Of a stretch of 56,943 nt of DNA, positions 1 through 8,430 are shown piece by piece. The notes beneath the pieces are model-generated. The model was not told where the DNA came from, searched no databases, and saw only the letters and a program-made list of their open reading frames with translations. This DNA comes from an uncultured Eubacteriales bacterium. Its GTDB lineage: Bacteria; Bacillota; Clostridia; Christensenellales; Aristaeellaceae. The position numbers were made by a program, and so were the translations under genes. Each line of letters opens with the position of its first letter. Position 1 is the first letter of the stretch. The stretch covers positions 1-56,943 of the forward strand of contig CACWZP010000033.1 of the NCBI GenBank assembly GCA_902765395.1, written 5' to 3'.

Positions 1-98
1 CCGAGCAGCGAATCCTCACGCCATCCGTCTGGAATACCCTCGAAAGAGAGAAACTCTTGCCTGAAAACTGCCCTTGCCTGCTGTAGTAAATTATCGTT
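1..98 (-). pseudogene. Inverted partial HsdS (type I specificity subunit) fragment
   Basis: Read on the minus strand, an open frame enters after an in-frame TGA (99-101) and runs off the left edge. It encodes 32 residues beginning NDNLLQQARAVF and including GIPDGWRED. NDNLLQQA followed by IF or VF, then F-E and IP-GWRE, is the conserved spacer region of HsdS just before the second target-recognition domain. There is no start codon: the frame begins inside the conserved helix, as in the silent inverted hsdS cassettes of phase-variable type I systems. It is divergent from hsdR. The homology is read from the peptide. That it is a recombination partner of a full hsdS is inference, because hsdM and a complete hsdS lie outside the window if present. 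Confidence 0.6.
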
Positions 99-118
99 TC
101 AATGCGGTAAATCTATAT

Positions 119-147
119 TTGTCGAGCTGTTTGATTTGTAGTATACT
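119..147 (+). promoter_or_regulatory. Sigma-A-type promoter upstream of hsdR
   Basis: The -35 is TTGTCG (119-124), the spacer is 17 bp, and the -10 is TATACT (142-147). The start codon lies about 30 bp downstream. The promoter sits between the inverted hsdS fragment and hsdR and would make hsdR an independent transcription unit. Confidence 0.55.
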
Positions 148-176
148 ATACCCATACCGCACAGGGAGTGATGATC

Positions 177-3100
177 ATGCCGTTCACCGAAGACACCTTT
201 GAGCAGGCTGTACTGGAGATCTTCCAAAACCTGGGTTATACCTTTCTCCACGGCCCGGACATCGACCGCGATTACTCCAGCCCCATCCTGGAGCCGGTGC
301 TGCGGGACAGCCTTGTCAAGCTGAACAAGGGCCTGCCCGTCGAGGCCATCAACGAGGCCATCACAAAGCTCAAAAACTTCGAATCCGGCAGCCAGCTGCA
401 GAAGAACATGGTGTTCATGGACTATCTGCAAAATGGCGTCACCGTGCGCTATTATGTCAAGGGCGAAGAGCGCAACTCCCTCGTGTATCTGGTGGACTAT
501 GAGAACGTCAACCGCAACACCTTTTATGCGGTCAACCAGTTTACCTATGTGGAGAACGGCAACAATCGCCGCCCGGACGTCGTCGTGTTCATCAACGGCC
601 TGCCGCTGGTGCTGATCGAGCTGAAATCTCCCTCCAAGGATGAAGTCGGCGCGGAGAACGCCTATAATCAGATCCGTAACTACATGCTAGACATCCCCAG
701 CATGTTCTATTACAATGCCTTCTGCGTCATCAGCGACCTGAGCACCAACAAGGCCGGAACCATCACCTCCGGGCTGGATCGCTTCATGGAGTGGAAGACC
801 AAGGACGGCAGCTACGAAAACACAGCCTTTGTCCAGTTCGATACCTTCTACGAAGGTATGTTCCAGCGCGACCGGCTGCTGGACATCATCAAGAACTTCA
901 TACTGTTTTCCAACAACACGCCGAACCCTGTAAAGATTCTCGCTGGCTATCATCAGTATTTCGCCGTGCGCCGCGCCATTGAAAAGGCAAAGGTGGCCAC
1001 AGCCACGGACGGCAAGGGCGGCGTATTTTGGCACACGCAGGGCAGCGGCAAGTCGCTGTCCATGGTGTTCTATGCTCATCTGCTGCAATCGGCGCTGGAC
1101 AGCCCGACCATCGTGGTCATGACTGACCGCATCGACCTGGACGATCAGCTCTATTCCCAGTTCTCCAGGTGCGCTGCCTTCCTGCGGCAGACACCGGTGC
1201 AGGCCGAAAGCAAAGTCCACCTGAAAAGCCTGCTGGACGGGCGCGAGGCCAACGGCATCATCTTCACCACGATGTTCAAGTTCGAAGCCGGGGAGCAGCC
1301 GCTGTCCACCCGGCGAAACATCGTCGTCATGGCCGACGAAGCGCACCGCGGCCAGTACGGCTTTGACGAACGCATTGTCATGGGCGAAAACGAGGCCGGC
1401 GAGCAGGAAGCCCGTGTGGTGGTGGGCAACGCCCGCATCATTCACGACGCCCTGCCCAACGCGACGTTCATCGGCTTCACTGGCACGCCGGTGTCGATGA
1501 AGGATCGCAACACCCGCGAGGTGTTCGGCGATTATATCGACGTCTACGACATGACGCAGGCGGTCGAGGACGGCGCGACGCGCCCCGTGTACTACGAGAG
1601 CCGAGTCGTCCACCTGAAACTGGACGAGGATACGCTCAAGAAGATCGATGAAACTTATGATCTGTTGGAGCAGCAGGCCGACCAGCAGACCATCGAAAAG
1701 AGCAAAAAGATGCTTGGACAGATGGAGAGCGTGCTCGGCGCGGATTCCACCATACAGTCGCTGTGCGAGGATATCGTCACCCACTACGAGACGAACCGCG
1801 CACAGCTGTTGACCGGCAAGGCGATGATCGTGGCCTACAGCAGGCCCATCGCCATGAAGATCTATCGAAAAATACTGGAGCTGAGGCCCGGCTGGAAGGA
1901 AAAGGTCGGCGTCGTCATGACGGGCGGCAACAGCGATCCGGAGGATTGGAAGCCCATCATCGGCACCAAGGCGCACAAGGAAGAGCTCGCCCGGAAGTTC
2001 AAGGACAACGACGATCCCATGAAGATCGCCATCGTCGTGGATATGTGGCTGACGGGCTTTGACGTGCCGTCTCTGGCGACGATGTATGTCTACAAGCCTA
2101 TGCACGGGTATAATCTGATGCAGGCCATCGCCCGCGTGAATCGCGTGTTCAAGGACAAAGAGGGCGGTCTGATCGTGGATTATGTGGGCATCGCATCTGC
2201 GCTTCGCGCTGCGATGAACGAGTATACCTCCCGCGACCGCAGGAACTATGGCGATATGGACATCTCCAAGACGGCCTATCCCAAGTTCAAGGAAAAGCTG
2301 GAGGTCTGCAAGGACCTGTTCCATGGCTTCGACTTCTCCGGCTTCTTTGGCGGCTCACCGCTGACCATGGCGAAGTTGATCGCCGGCGGCGCAAACTACA
2401 TACTCGACCCGAAGACGCCCGCCACCGTGTATGTGCAGGATGGCCAGGGCGACAGCCGGAAGGATTTGTATCTGAAAGAAGCACTTCTGCTCAAGCAAGC
2501 GCACTCTCTATGCTCCAGCCTGACGACGGAGGAGGAGCGGCACTATGCTGCCTATTTCGAGGCTGTTCGAGCCACAGTATCCAAACTGACCACAGGCGGA
2601 AAGGGCGGGAAGACGCTCTCCCTGTCGGAAATCAATGCGCAGATCAACGAGCTGCTCAAGGCCAGCATCCAGTCGGAGGGTGTCATCAATCTGTTCGACA
2701 GCAAGCAGCACGGCGAAAAGTTCTCTTTGTTTGATCCAGCAGTGCTGGAAGAGATCGGCAAGATGAAGGAAAAGAATATCGCCGTCGAGATTCTGAGAAA
2801 GTTGATGGCGGAGCAAGTGTCGATCTACAAGCGCACCAATGTGGTTCAATCCCAGAAGTTCTCGGAGAAGATCACTCAACTGATGAACGCTTACTATAAC
2901 GGTCTGATCACGAACGAAGAGGTTATAAAAGAGCTTCTGGAAACGGCGGCGCAAATTGCTGCGCTGCACAAACAGGGCGAAACGCTGGGCCTGACGGAAG
3001 AGGAAATGGCCTTCTACGACGCGCTCACCAAGCCGGAGGCCATCAAGGACTTCTACAGCAACGATGAGCTTGTCGCCCTGACTAGGGAGCTGACAGAGCA

Positions 3101-3275
3101 GCTGCGAAAGAACCGTACTATCGACTGGCAGCAGAAGGAAAGCGCCCGGGCGTCCATGCGTGTGATGGTCAAGCGTTTGCTCAAGCGGCACAAGTATCCG
3201 CCGGAGGGCATGGAAGATGCAATTAATACGGTGATGAGTCAATGCGAGATGTGGACGGATATGGAGATAGTATAA
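177..3275 (+). CDS. hsdR: Type I restriction enzyme R subunit (HsdR)
   Basis: This is the motor and nuclease subunit of a type I restriction-modification complex; it translocates and cleaves unmodified DNA in the cytoplasm. In the N-terminal nuclease, RRPDVVV and then LIELKSP (about residue 147) form the PD-(D/E)xK site. The helicase core follows: Walker A QGSGKS (about 288-293), DEAH (about 387), motif III GFTGTP, and motifs V/VI in the TGFDVP to QAIARVNR stretch. The C-terminal region is helical. The length, about 1,032 residues, is normal for the family. I chose the ATG at 177 because AGGGAG (163-168) is 8 bp upstream; GTG 168 and ATG 171 are in frame but too close to it. No hsdM is visible, so the partner genes must lie to the left or be missing. 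The frame is intact. Confidence 0.95.
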   Translation: MPFTEDTFEQAVLEIFQNLGYTFLHGPDIDRDYSSPILEPVLRDSLVKLNKGLPVEAINEAITKLKNFESGSQLQKNMVFMDYLQNGVTVRYYVKGEERNSLVYLVDYENVNRNTFYAVNQFTYVENGNNRRPDVVVFINGLPLVLIELKSPSKDEVGAENAYNQIRNYMLDIPSMFYYNAFCVISDLSTNKAGTITSGLDRFMEWKTKDGSYENTAFVQFDTFYEGMFQRDRLLDIIKNFILFSNNTPNPVKILAGYHQYFAVRRAIEKAKVATATDGKGGVFWHTQGSGKSLSMVFYAHLLQSALDSPTIVVMTDRIDLDDQLYSQFSRCAAFLRQTPVQAESKVHLKSLLDGREANGIIFTTMFKFEAGEQPLSTRRNIVVMADEAHRGQYGFDERIVMGENEAGEQEARVVVGNARIIHDALPNATFIGFTGTPVSMKDRNTREVFGDYIDVYDMTQAVEDGATRPVYYESRVVHLKLDEDTLKKIDETYDLLEQQADQQTIEKSKKMLGQMESVLGADSTIQSLCEDIVTHYETNRAQLLTGKAMIVAYSRPIAMKIYRKILELRPGWKEKVGVVMTGGNSDPEDWKPIIGTKAHKEELARKFKDNDDPMKIAIVVDMWLTGFDVPSLATMYVYKPMHGYNLMQAIARVNRVFKDKEGGLIVDYVGIASALRAAMNEYTSRDRRNYGDMDISKTAYPKFKEKLEVCKDLFHGFDFSGFFGGSPLTMAKLIAGGANYILDPKTPATVYVQDGQGDSRKDLYLKEALLLKQAHSLCSSLTTEEERHYAAYFEAVRATVSKLTTGGKGGKTLSLSEINAQINELLKASIQSEGVINLFDSKQHGEKFSLFDPAVLEEIGKMKEKNIAVEILRKLMAEQVSIYKRTNVVQSQKFSEKITQLMNAYYNGLITNEEVIKELLETAAQIAALHKQGETLGLTEEEMAFYDALTKPEAIKDFYSNDELVALTRELTEQLRKNRTIDWQQKESARASMRVMVKRLLKRHKYPPEGMEDAINTVMSQCEMWTDMEIV

Positions 3276-3815
3276 ATACGATAAGCTTAACGCCAACGAC
3301 GAAAAAATCTCTGAAGAATGGTAAGCGCGCAATAATCCCCTGTACTGTATATAGTTTCCAATTATGAGACAATAGAGGTACAATAATGGACATACTCGTT
3401 GCCCTCACTATTTACATTCCCAGCCGGATGCTATATAATCATACCTGCAAAGGCAATTCCCGGTACCAATGCTGTAAAAACCGTGTCAGAAGTTGCACTT
3501 ATATGGAGCTTTAGCCGTACATACATAAGTGTAAGCATTGGCGTATTCTCGAGGCGGTAACCTGAAAATTGATCCACGCTGCCCTTAACAGTGGGGCCTT
3601 TGGCACGGTTTTCTGGCCAACGAACCACCTCGATGTGTGCTGCGCTGACCTGGCAACACAGCCTAACCATGCCAAGCCAACTGTAGAGGGCCTTTCGCTG
3701 AATAAGTTTTCAGGTCGGAGAAAACGAAAGATCAGAAAGGTGCGGCTATTCTCCGTGCAAGAATGGCTTTTGGTCCGCAATTTACGCCAATGTCGATCCG
3801 CATGAGGAGATTAAT
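3276..3815. other. Intergenic region of 540 bp without a recognisable gene
   Basis: Only short open frames on both strands occur here, the longest about 78-89 codons and overlapping each other. None has a convincing ribosome-binding site, recognisable motif or sensible composition. No strong terminator hairpin was found after hsdR. The region may hold decayed mobile DNA, which would fit its place between two defence modules, but I see no positive signature. Confidence 0.4.
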
Positions 3816-5222
3816 ATGAGCGTGGATTTGAAGCTGTATTCAGGCTATGTGGTATTTCGGAACGAGACCTATGCGTTCGCGTTCTCTGATGACGAGCTCC
3901 ACTTGATTCCCCCCGAGGAGCGGAAGGACGCGTGCATTGACACCTTCTTTTTGAACTCGCTCAGGTCTAATGAAGATGCCGTCAATGAGGATTACATCGA
4001 GGGAGAATGTTACGAGACGAATTCAAGAATCGTATTCCTGCCGGTGAAAAACAGCTTGGTGGATTCGATCAATAGCTCGTTGATCATCAAGATCTTCGCG
4101 TACATATTGTTTAATCACCGCCCGGCAGAGTTTTCGAGGATCGCCTTCTCGTGCCCGGAGATCAATCACATTCATCCGATAACTCAGGCGATCCGGCACG
4201 AAAGCATAATGGAGGACGATGTTGTCTTCAGCGTTCGGACGATGCCGAATGAAAAGACATGCACAGAACGCCAGCTTTTTCATATTGATGGGCACGATGT
4301 TTATGCCTACTTTGGCATGATTCAAACGGCAAGTGCCAAAGTGGACAGACCGCCACTAAGCATAACAGCTTCGCTGTACTTTGATTTTGAGCCAACGCTA
4401 GATTATGGCTTTGCTTACAGACTATGGCAAACTGCCTACCACTTTATTCGATTTTTGTGCTATCGGAACAACATCAGCCTTCCGGTTGCGACGTTGCACT
4501 CGCTCTACAAAGACGACCTTTACCCAAAGTGCGCTGAATTGAGGGTCGTGGCGAACAAAGAAGAGACAGAGACATATCCGCTGGAGACGGATCGCTGTAT
4601 CAAGCAAGCGTTCATAGCGGGGTCGGAAGGTAAAATCCTGTCGGACATTGCGCAGAACACGATTTGCCTGAGGCACATTCCCGAGACCTACAAGGCCGGC
4701 AAACACTTTAACGAGGCGCGATATGTGTTGATCACGGCCGCCTTCGAGTGGGAATTCCAGAGGCTTTATCCCGACGGCATTACGAAGTCCGACGAGTCTA
4801 GGGCGGCGGAAGCGGCGGTGACCAAGGCGTTGACGCAGCTTAAAGAGGAAGCGGGCGGCAAACAGAGGAAGATATATAAGCGCCTTCTGAAGCTGGTGGA
4901 ATCAAGTTCCATCGCCAGCGACATCGTTCAGGTTGGGGAGGACTTTCCCTTTATGGCCGAACTGTTCGGCAACAGGATGTACGAGCTGAATGGAGCGGTG
5001 CTGGACTATGCGGAGATGGGCAAGAGGCTGAGCAGCCAGCGCAACCATTTCGCCCACGCGGACATGGACAAGCCCTTTGACGAAGATTCTATCATGGACC
5101 TCGCTTACGTGGAATGGATCGTCTATGCCGTACAGCTGCGCTATTACGAGGTGTCGGACCGGAATATCCAGCAGGCGATCAATTCGCTGTTTCACCTGAA
5201 CCGGCTGATGCTCGGCGAATGA
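3816..5222 (+). CDS. HEPN-domain protein, ApeA-like candidate defence effector
   Basis: A soluble protein of 468 residues, with a long N-terminal region of no recognised fold and a helical C-terminus. At residues 409-414 it has RNHFAH, which is the R-N-x-x-x-H form of the HEPN Rx4-6H ribonuclease motif. A large N-terminal domain followed by a C-terminal HEPN is the layout of ApeA-type anti-phage proteins. The ATG is preceded by GAGGAG. The next gene, for a PLD-like protein, starts 32 bp after the stop with its own Shine-Dalgarno, so the two look cotranscribed. HsdR lies upstream. The motif is seen; RNase activity and a defence role are inference from family and neighbourhood. Confidence 0.65.
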   Translation: MSVDLKLYSGYVVFRNETYAFAFSDDELHLIPPEERKDACIDTFFLNSLRSNEDAVNEDYIEGECYETNSRIVFLPVKNSLVDSINSSLIIKIFAYILFNHRPAEFSRIAFSCPEINHIHPITQAIRHESIMEDDVVFSVRTMPNEKTCTERQLFHIDGHDVYAYFGMIQTASAKVDRPPLSITASLYFDFEPTLDYGFAYRLWQTAYHFIRFLCYRNNISLPVATLHSLYKDDLYPKCAELRVVANKEETETYPLETDRCIKQAFIAGSEGKILSDIAQNTICLRHIPETYKAGKHFNEARYVLITAAFEWEFQRLYPDGITKSDESRAAEAAVTKALTQLKEEAGGKQRKIYKRLLKLVESSSIASDIVQVGEDFPFMAELFGNRMYELNGAVLDYAEMGKRLSSQRNHFAHADMDKPFDEDSIMDLAYVEWIVYAVQLRYYEVSDRNIQQAINSLFHLNRLMLGE

Positions 5223-5254
5223 GAGAAGAGAAAGACTACAAGGAGACGATAAAT

Positions 5255-6364
5255 ATGGAGTTGCCCTTTGCCAACGGAAGATTTGTGGCCAGTTATCACA
5301 AACTGAACTATCAGGAAGTGATAGACGACTTTCAAAATGCCAAGCAGATTAGGATATTGACTTATAATATTTCAAAGAACGTTCTGAGCGACGCACTACT
5401 GGATGCCCTGAAGAATTCGCGGGCGCATGTGGAAATAATAACGAATATTCCCAATCGAATGGAACGGTATTACAATACTCCGACTGGCGAGTCGATGAGG
5501 AAAAACGCCAGAACCAATATCCATACGTATATTCAAAAACTGAACCCGGATAGCTTTCCTAATGAGTTTCATGTGTTTTTCAATACGGACAATCACGCCA
5601 AAATTATTGGAACGGAGAACATCGTATACATCGGATCGGCCAATTTCTCGAATGAGAGCTCAGATCATATTGAGGCGGGCGTCCTTGTTACCGACAAGGA
5701 GTTTATCAAAAAGCTGTATACCGTGTTCTTTGATGGTGTAAAAGCTAAATCCCTGTCCTATGAAGATGAGTTTTTCAGCGCGTTTAGGCTCATGACACTT
5801 CGCTTCAGAGAAAAGTTCGAGGCGCACTGCAGACGCATCCTTGATACCCTTTACGCTGACTATGATGGGAAAAAGGTGTTTAATCCCGACGAAGCTGAAT
5901 TGAGTTTGGACAATATGGATGAACTCCGCTGTGATCTGGACGAACTACACTATTTGGTGTTCGCTGCAGAGGACGCCTACGACGAGGAAGATACAGAATA
6001 TAATGAGGAACTTGCCGAACTGATAGAAGGTTTGAATAGCCTCAGCATCGAATGGCTGATTAGCATGATTTCAGAAGATGGGCCACTGTGGGAGATGCTG
6101 AGATGTGACCAAGAGCGTTATGCACTAGACCAATTGCAGTCCGAATACGCCTTTGAGGCGGATGAGGAACACCTCGATGAATATGCGGAAATAGCCGTGA
6201 ATGATGCCTATAACGCTTATACCGACTTGTGCAATGCCTTTGAAACTGAGTCGGATGACTTCCTGAAGGAGATTGAGAAGATCGTTGTTGTATTGAAAGA
6301 GGCAGAAGCGTTTTCTGCCAAGTGGAAGCCGAAAAAGACTGCGGTTGGATTGGACAATACATAA
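5255..6364 (+). CDS. Phospholipase D-like (single HKD) protein
   Basis: A protein of 369 residues. The N-terminal half resembles a PLD-like nuclease fold, with one HKD-type motif: NHAKIIGTE followed by GSANFS. The acidic position after HxK is Glu instead of the usual Asp. Only one motif is present, so a dimer would be needed for a complete active site, as in Nuc-type nucleases. The C-terminal half is very acidic and helical with no recognised domain. The ATG at 5255 has AAGGAG 9 bp upstream; an upstream in-frame start inside the HEPN gene lacks such support. Pairing with a HEPN protein and hsdR suggests a two-gene defence module. Substrate and activity are unknown, and the Glu substitution may matter. 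Confidence 0.6.
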   Translation: MELPFANGRFVASYHKLNYQEVIDDFQNAKQIRILTYNISKNVLSDALLDALKNSRAHVEIITNIPNRMERYYNTPTGESMRKNARTNIHTYIQKLNPDSFPNEFHVFFNTDNHAKIIGTENIVYIGSANFSNESSDHIEAGVLVTDKEFIKKLYTVFFDGVKAKSLSYEDEFFSAFRLMTLRFREKFEAHCRRILDTLYADYDGKKVFNPDEAELSLDNMDELRCDLDELHYLVFAAEDAYDEEDTEYNEELAELIEGLNSLSIEWLISMISEDGPLWEMLRCDQERYALDQLQSEYAFEADEEHLDEYAEIAVNDAYNAYTDLCNAFETESDDFLKEIEKIVVVLKEAEAFSAKWKPKKTAVGLDNT

Positions 6365-6394
6365 GCACATTAATTGCATTGAGTCAATAGTATC

Positions 6395-6459
6395 TAAAAA
6401 CAAAAGAGGGGCCGCCTCTCGATGATGCTGTTGTGTCATTTTGAAATAGCCCCTTTTCG
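6395..6459 (-). terminator. Possible terminator at the end of the maltodextrin operon
   Basis: On the minus strand, AAAAGGGGC and GCCCCTCTTTT are complementary arms followed by TTTTGTTTTT. The loop is long and contains a smaller GC-rich hairpin. It lies just past the stop of the last permease gene. The long loop makes this tentative. Confidence 0.35.
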
Positions 6460-6503
6460 TTGGACAATAAGTTTATCCCTTGCGACAGAATGCAAGCGAT
6501 AAA

Positions 6504-7355
6504 TCATCCCTTCACACTCCCTGCCGTCAATCCCTGCACGAAGAACTTCTGGCAGAATATGAAAATCAGCACTACGGGAATGAGTGTCAGCACCGACATG
6601 GCGAATACATAGCCCCACTGGGTAAACTGGTGTTGTCCGAAAAAGCCGGCGATGGCGATGGGCAGCGTGCGCAGGCTTGTGTCGTTTATGACGGTGTTTG
6701 CCCAGGGGTATTCCTCCCAGGCGGTGAGGAAGTTGAAGATGGAGACGGAGGCCAGCGCGGGGGAAGCCAGCGGCAGAGCCACGCGGGTGTAGACAGTCCA
6801 CACGTCCGCACCGTCGATCCAGCAAGCCTCCATGATCTCATTCGGGATGTTCTCCATGAATCCCTTGATCATGAAGGTGGAAAATGGGATTACCCACGCT
6901 ACGTAGAAGGGGATCAGTCCCCACAGCCTGTTCACAAGTCCCAGCTTCGTTGCCAGCTCGAACTGGGGCACGATCATCGTGGTGCCGGGAATGATCATTG
7001 TGATGATGATGAAGGCGAACAGCGTCTTGGTGCCCCGGTTCTTGAACTTGCCGATCACGAAGGCCATGGCCGAGGCCACCGCCGCTGCAATGAGGATGGT
7101 GGACACGGAGACAAACACTGAGTTCAGGAAGTTCAGATAGAACTTACTCTGGTGCAGGATATAATCGTAGTTCTCCAGAGTCAGGGCCTCCGGCCTGGGG
7201 AAGAAGCGGGGTGGGTATTCGTACAGCGCGCCGTTGGGCCTGAAGGACGTGGAGATCATGTAGAGCATCGGCAGCGTGAAGACCACCGTGCCGATGGCCA
7301 GCAGCACGTACCGGACGATGGCCGAGCGCAGTTTGGCCGCGTTGATTCGCTTCAT
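6504..7355 (-). CDS. Carbohydrate ABC transporter permease, MalG type
   Basis: Inner-membrane subunit of a CUT1-family sugar importer, 283 residues with about six hydrophobic segments. The EAA loop that contacts the ATPase reads EACWIDGADVWTVYTRVALP. The ATG at 7355 is preceded by GGGGTGAGG; a GTG three codons upstream would sit on top of the Shine-Dalgarno. It is the last gene of a minus-strand operon, 16 bp after the MalF-type permease. No ATPase is encoded here, which is usual for Firmicutes CUT1 systems that share one MsmX-type ATPase. The substrate is probably maltodextrin, judged from the GH13 enzyme in the operon. Confidence 0.9.
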   Translation of the reverse strand: MKRINAAKLRSAIVRYVLLAIGTVVFTLPMLYMISTSFRPNGALYEYPPRFFPRPEALTLENYDYILHQSKFYLNFLNSVFVSVSTILIAAAVASAMAFVIGKFKNRGTKTLFAFIIITMIIPGTTMIVPQFELATKLGLVNRLWGLIPFYVAWVIPFSTFMIKGFMENIPNEIMEACWIDGADVWTVYTRVALPLASPALASVSIFNFLTAWEEYPWANTVINDTSLRTLPIAIAGFFGQHQFTQWGYVFAMSVLTLIPVVLIFIFCQKFFVQGLTAGSVKG

Positions 7356-7371
7356 ATTCCTCACCCCCCCC

Positions 7372-8256
7372 TTATGCGTCGCGGTTTCGCATCATGCGAA
7401 ATTGCACGATGGCCAACAGCCCCAGCGACAGCGCCATCACGAAGCTCAGCGCCGCCGCGTAGCCAAACTGGCCCGTGCTGAACGCCTTGTAGTACATCCA
7501 GGTGAGCAGCGTGTCCGTCTGGTGGGCGGGCTTGCCACCGGTGATCATCTTGATGGACGTAAATACGTTGAAGCCGCCGATGGTCAACTCGATCAGCGCG
7601 AACAGGATCGTGCCCTTGATGCCCGGCAGCGTCACGTAGACAAACTTCTTCCACGCCCCGCAGCCGTCGATGTCCGCCGCTTCATAAAGGTCCTTCGGCA
7701 CCTGCTGGAGCGCCGCCAGGAAGATCACCATGTTCCAGCCGATGCCCTTCCAGATGCCCAGGATCATGGCCACGGTCAGTCCGCTCCAGCGGGTGTCCAG
7801 CCAGCGGATGTTGCCGGAGGTGATGCCCAGCACCTTCCACAGGAAATAGTTGAGCAGACCTTCTGTGTTAAAGATATAGCGGAACACCAGTGAGGCGATG
7901 ACCCAGGAGGTTACCACCGGCAGGTAATTGATGACCCGGAAGGTGACGCTGAACCGCTTGATGCCGTTCAGCAGCACGGCGACGAACAAACCGATGGCCA
8001 TCTGGCCCGGCACGGTGACGAGGGTGTAGACCACGCTGTTGACAAACACCGTCCAGAAGGTGCCGTCGGCAAAGACCTCCCGGTAGTTCATCAGGCCCGC
8101 GAAGGGCTGGGTGAGCATGGAGGAAAAGCGCATGTCGCACAGGCTCATCCAGAACAGGCGCACAATGGGGTACACCGTGAACATGCCGAACACGATGAAC
8201 CCCGGCAGCAGCAGTGCGATGAGCTGCGCCCGGTTGAGGTGGGATTTTTGAATCAT
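7372..8256 (-). CDS. Carbohydrate ABC transporter permease, MalF type
   Basis: Partner permease of the MalG-type subunit, 294 residues from the chosen start. Hydrophobic segments begin at LIALLLPGFIVFGMF. The EAA loop is LYEAADIDGCGAWKKF. The frame is open back to 8424, but that part runs through a dispersed palindromic repeat (8305-8420) and is not coding. The ATG at 8256 has AAGGAA about 7 bp upstream, whereas the ATG at 8277 has no ribosome-binding site. The gene follows the binding-protein gene, with the repeat between them. Confidence 0.9.
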   Translation of the reverse strand: MIQKSHLNRAQLIALLLPGFIVFGMFTVYPIVRLFWMSLCDMRFSSMLTQPFAGLMNYREVFADGTFWTVFVNSVVYTLVTVPGQMAIGLFVAVLLNGIKRFSVTFRVINYLPVVTSWVIASLVFRYIFNTEGLLNYFLWKVLGITSGNIRWLDTRWSGLTVAMILGIWKGIGWNMVIFLAALQQVPKDLYEAADIDGCGAWKKFVYVTLPGIKGTILFALIELTIGGFNVFTSIKMITGGKPAHQTDTLLTWMYYKAFSTGQFGYAAALSFVMALSLGLLAIVQFRMMRNRDA

Positions 8257-8304
8257 AGCGGTTTCCTTCTTTGCCATCTGACGGGGTGGTTCATAAACAG
8301 GGGA

Positions 8305-8420
8305 CCAGATTGCCACGTCGTCCCCTTTGGGGACTCCTCGCAATGACGTATCGTGAAACGGAGCGTATTCTGTCATTGCGAGGAGGCTGAGGCACAGCCG
8401 AAGCCGACGTGGCAATCTGG
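8305..8420. repeat. Dispersed inverted-repeat element (116 bp)
   Basis: The outer arms match exactly: CCAGATTGCCACGTCG (8305-8320) and its reverse complement (8405-8420). The inner arms also match: CTCCTCGCAATGAC (8334-8347) and GTCATTGCGAGGAG (8372-8385). Each arm carries a small internal hairpin (TCCCCTTTGGGGA; GGCTGAGGCACAGCC). Similar GTCATTGCGAGGAG elements are scattered in many clostridial genomes. It lies inside the operon between binding protein and permease, so it will form a strong RNA structure in the transcript. Open frames crossing it are artefacts. Confidence 0.8.
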
Positions 8421-8430
8421 GCATCTCAGG

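Noticed and set aside
687-2324. 545-codon minus-strand frame opposite hsdR
   Set aside because: A GC-skew shadow: no domain motif, while the plus strand encodes an intact HsdR with all motifs.
3431-3805. Overlapping short frames on both strands between hsdR and the HEPN gene
   Set aside because: No ribosome-binding site, no motif, and mutually exclusive.
8278-8424. N-terminal extension of the MalF-type permease
   Set aside because: It reads through the palindromic repeat and lacks a ribosome-binding site; the start at 8256 is better supported.
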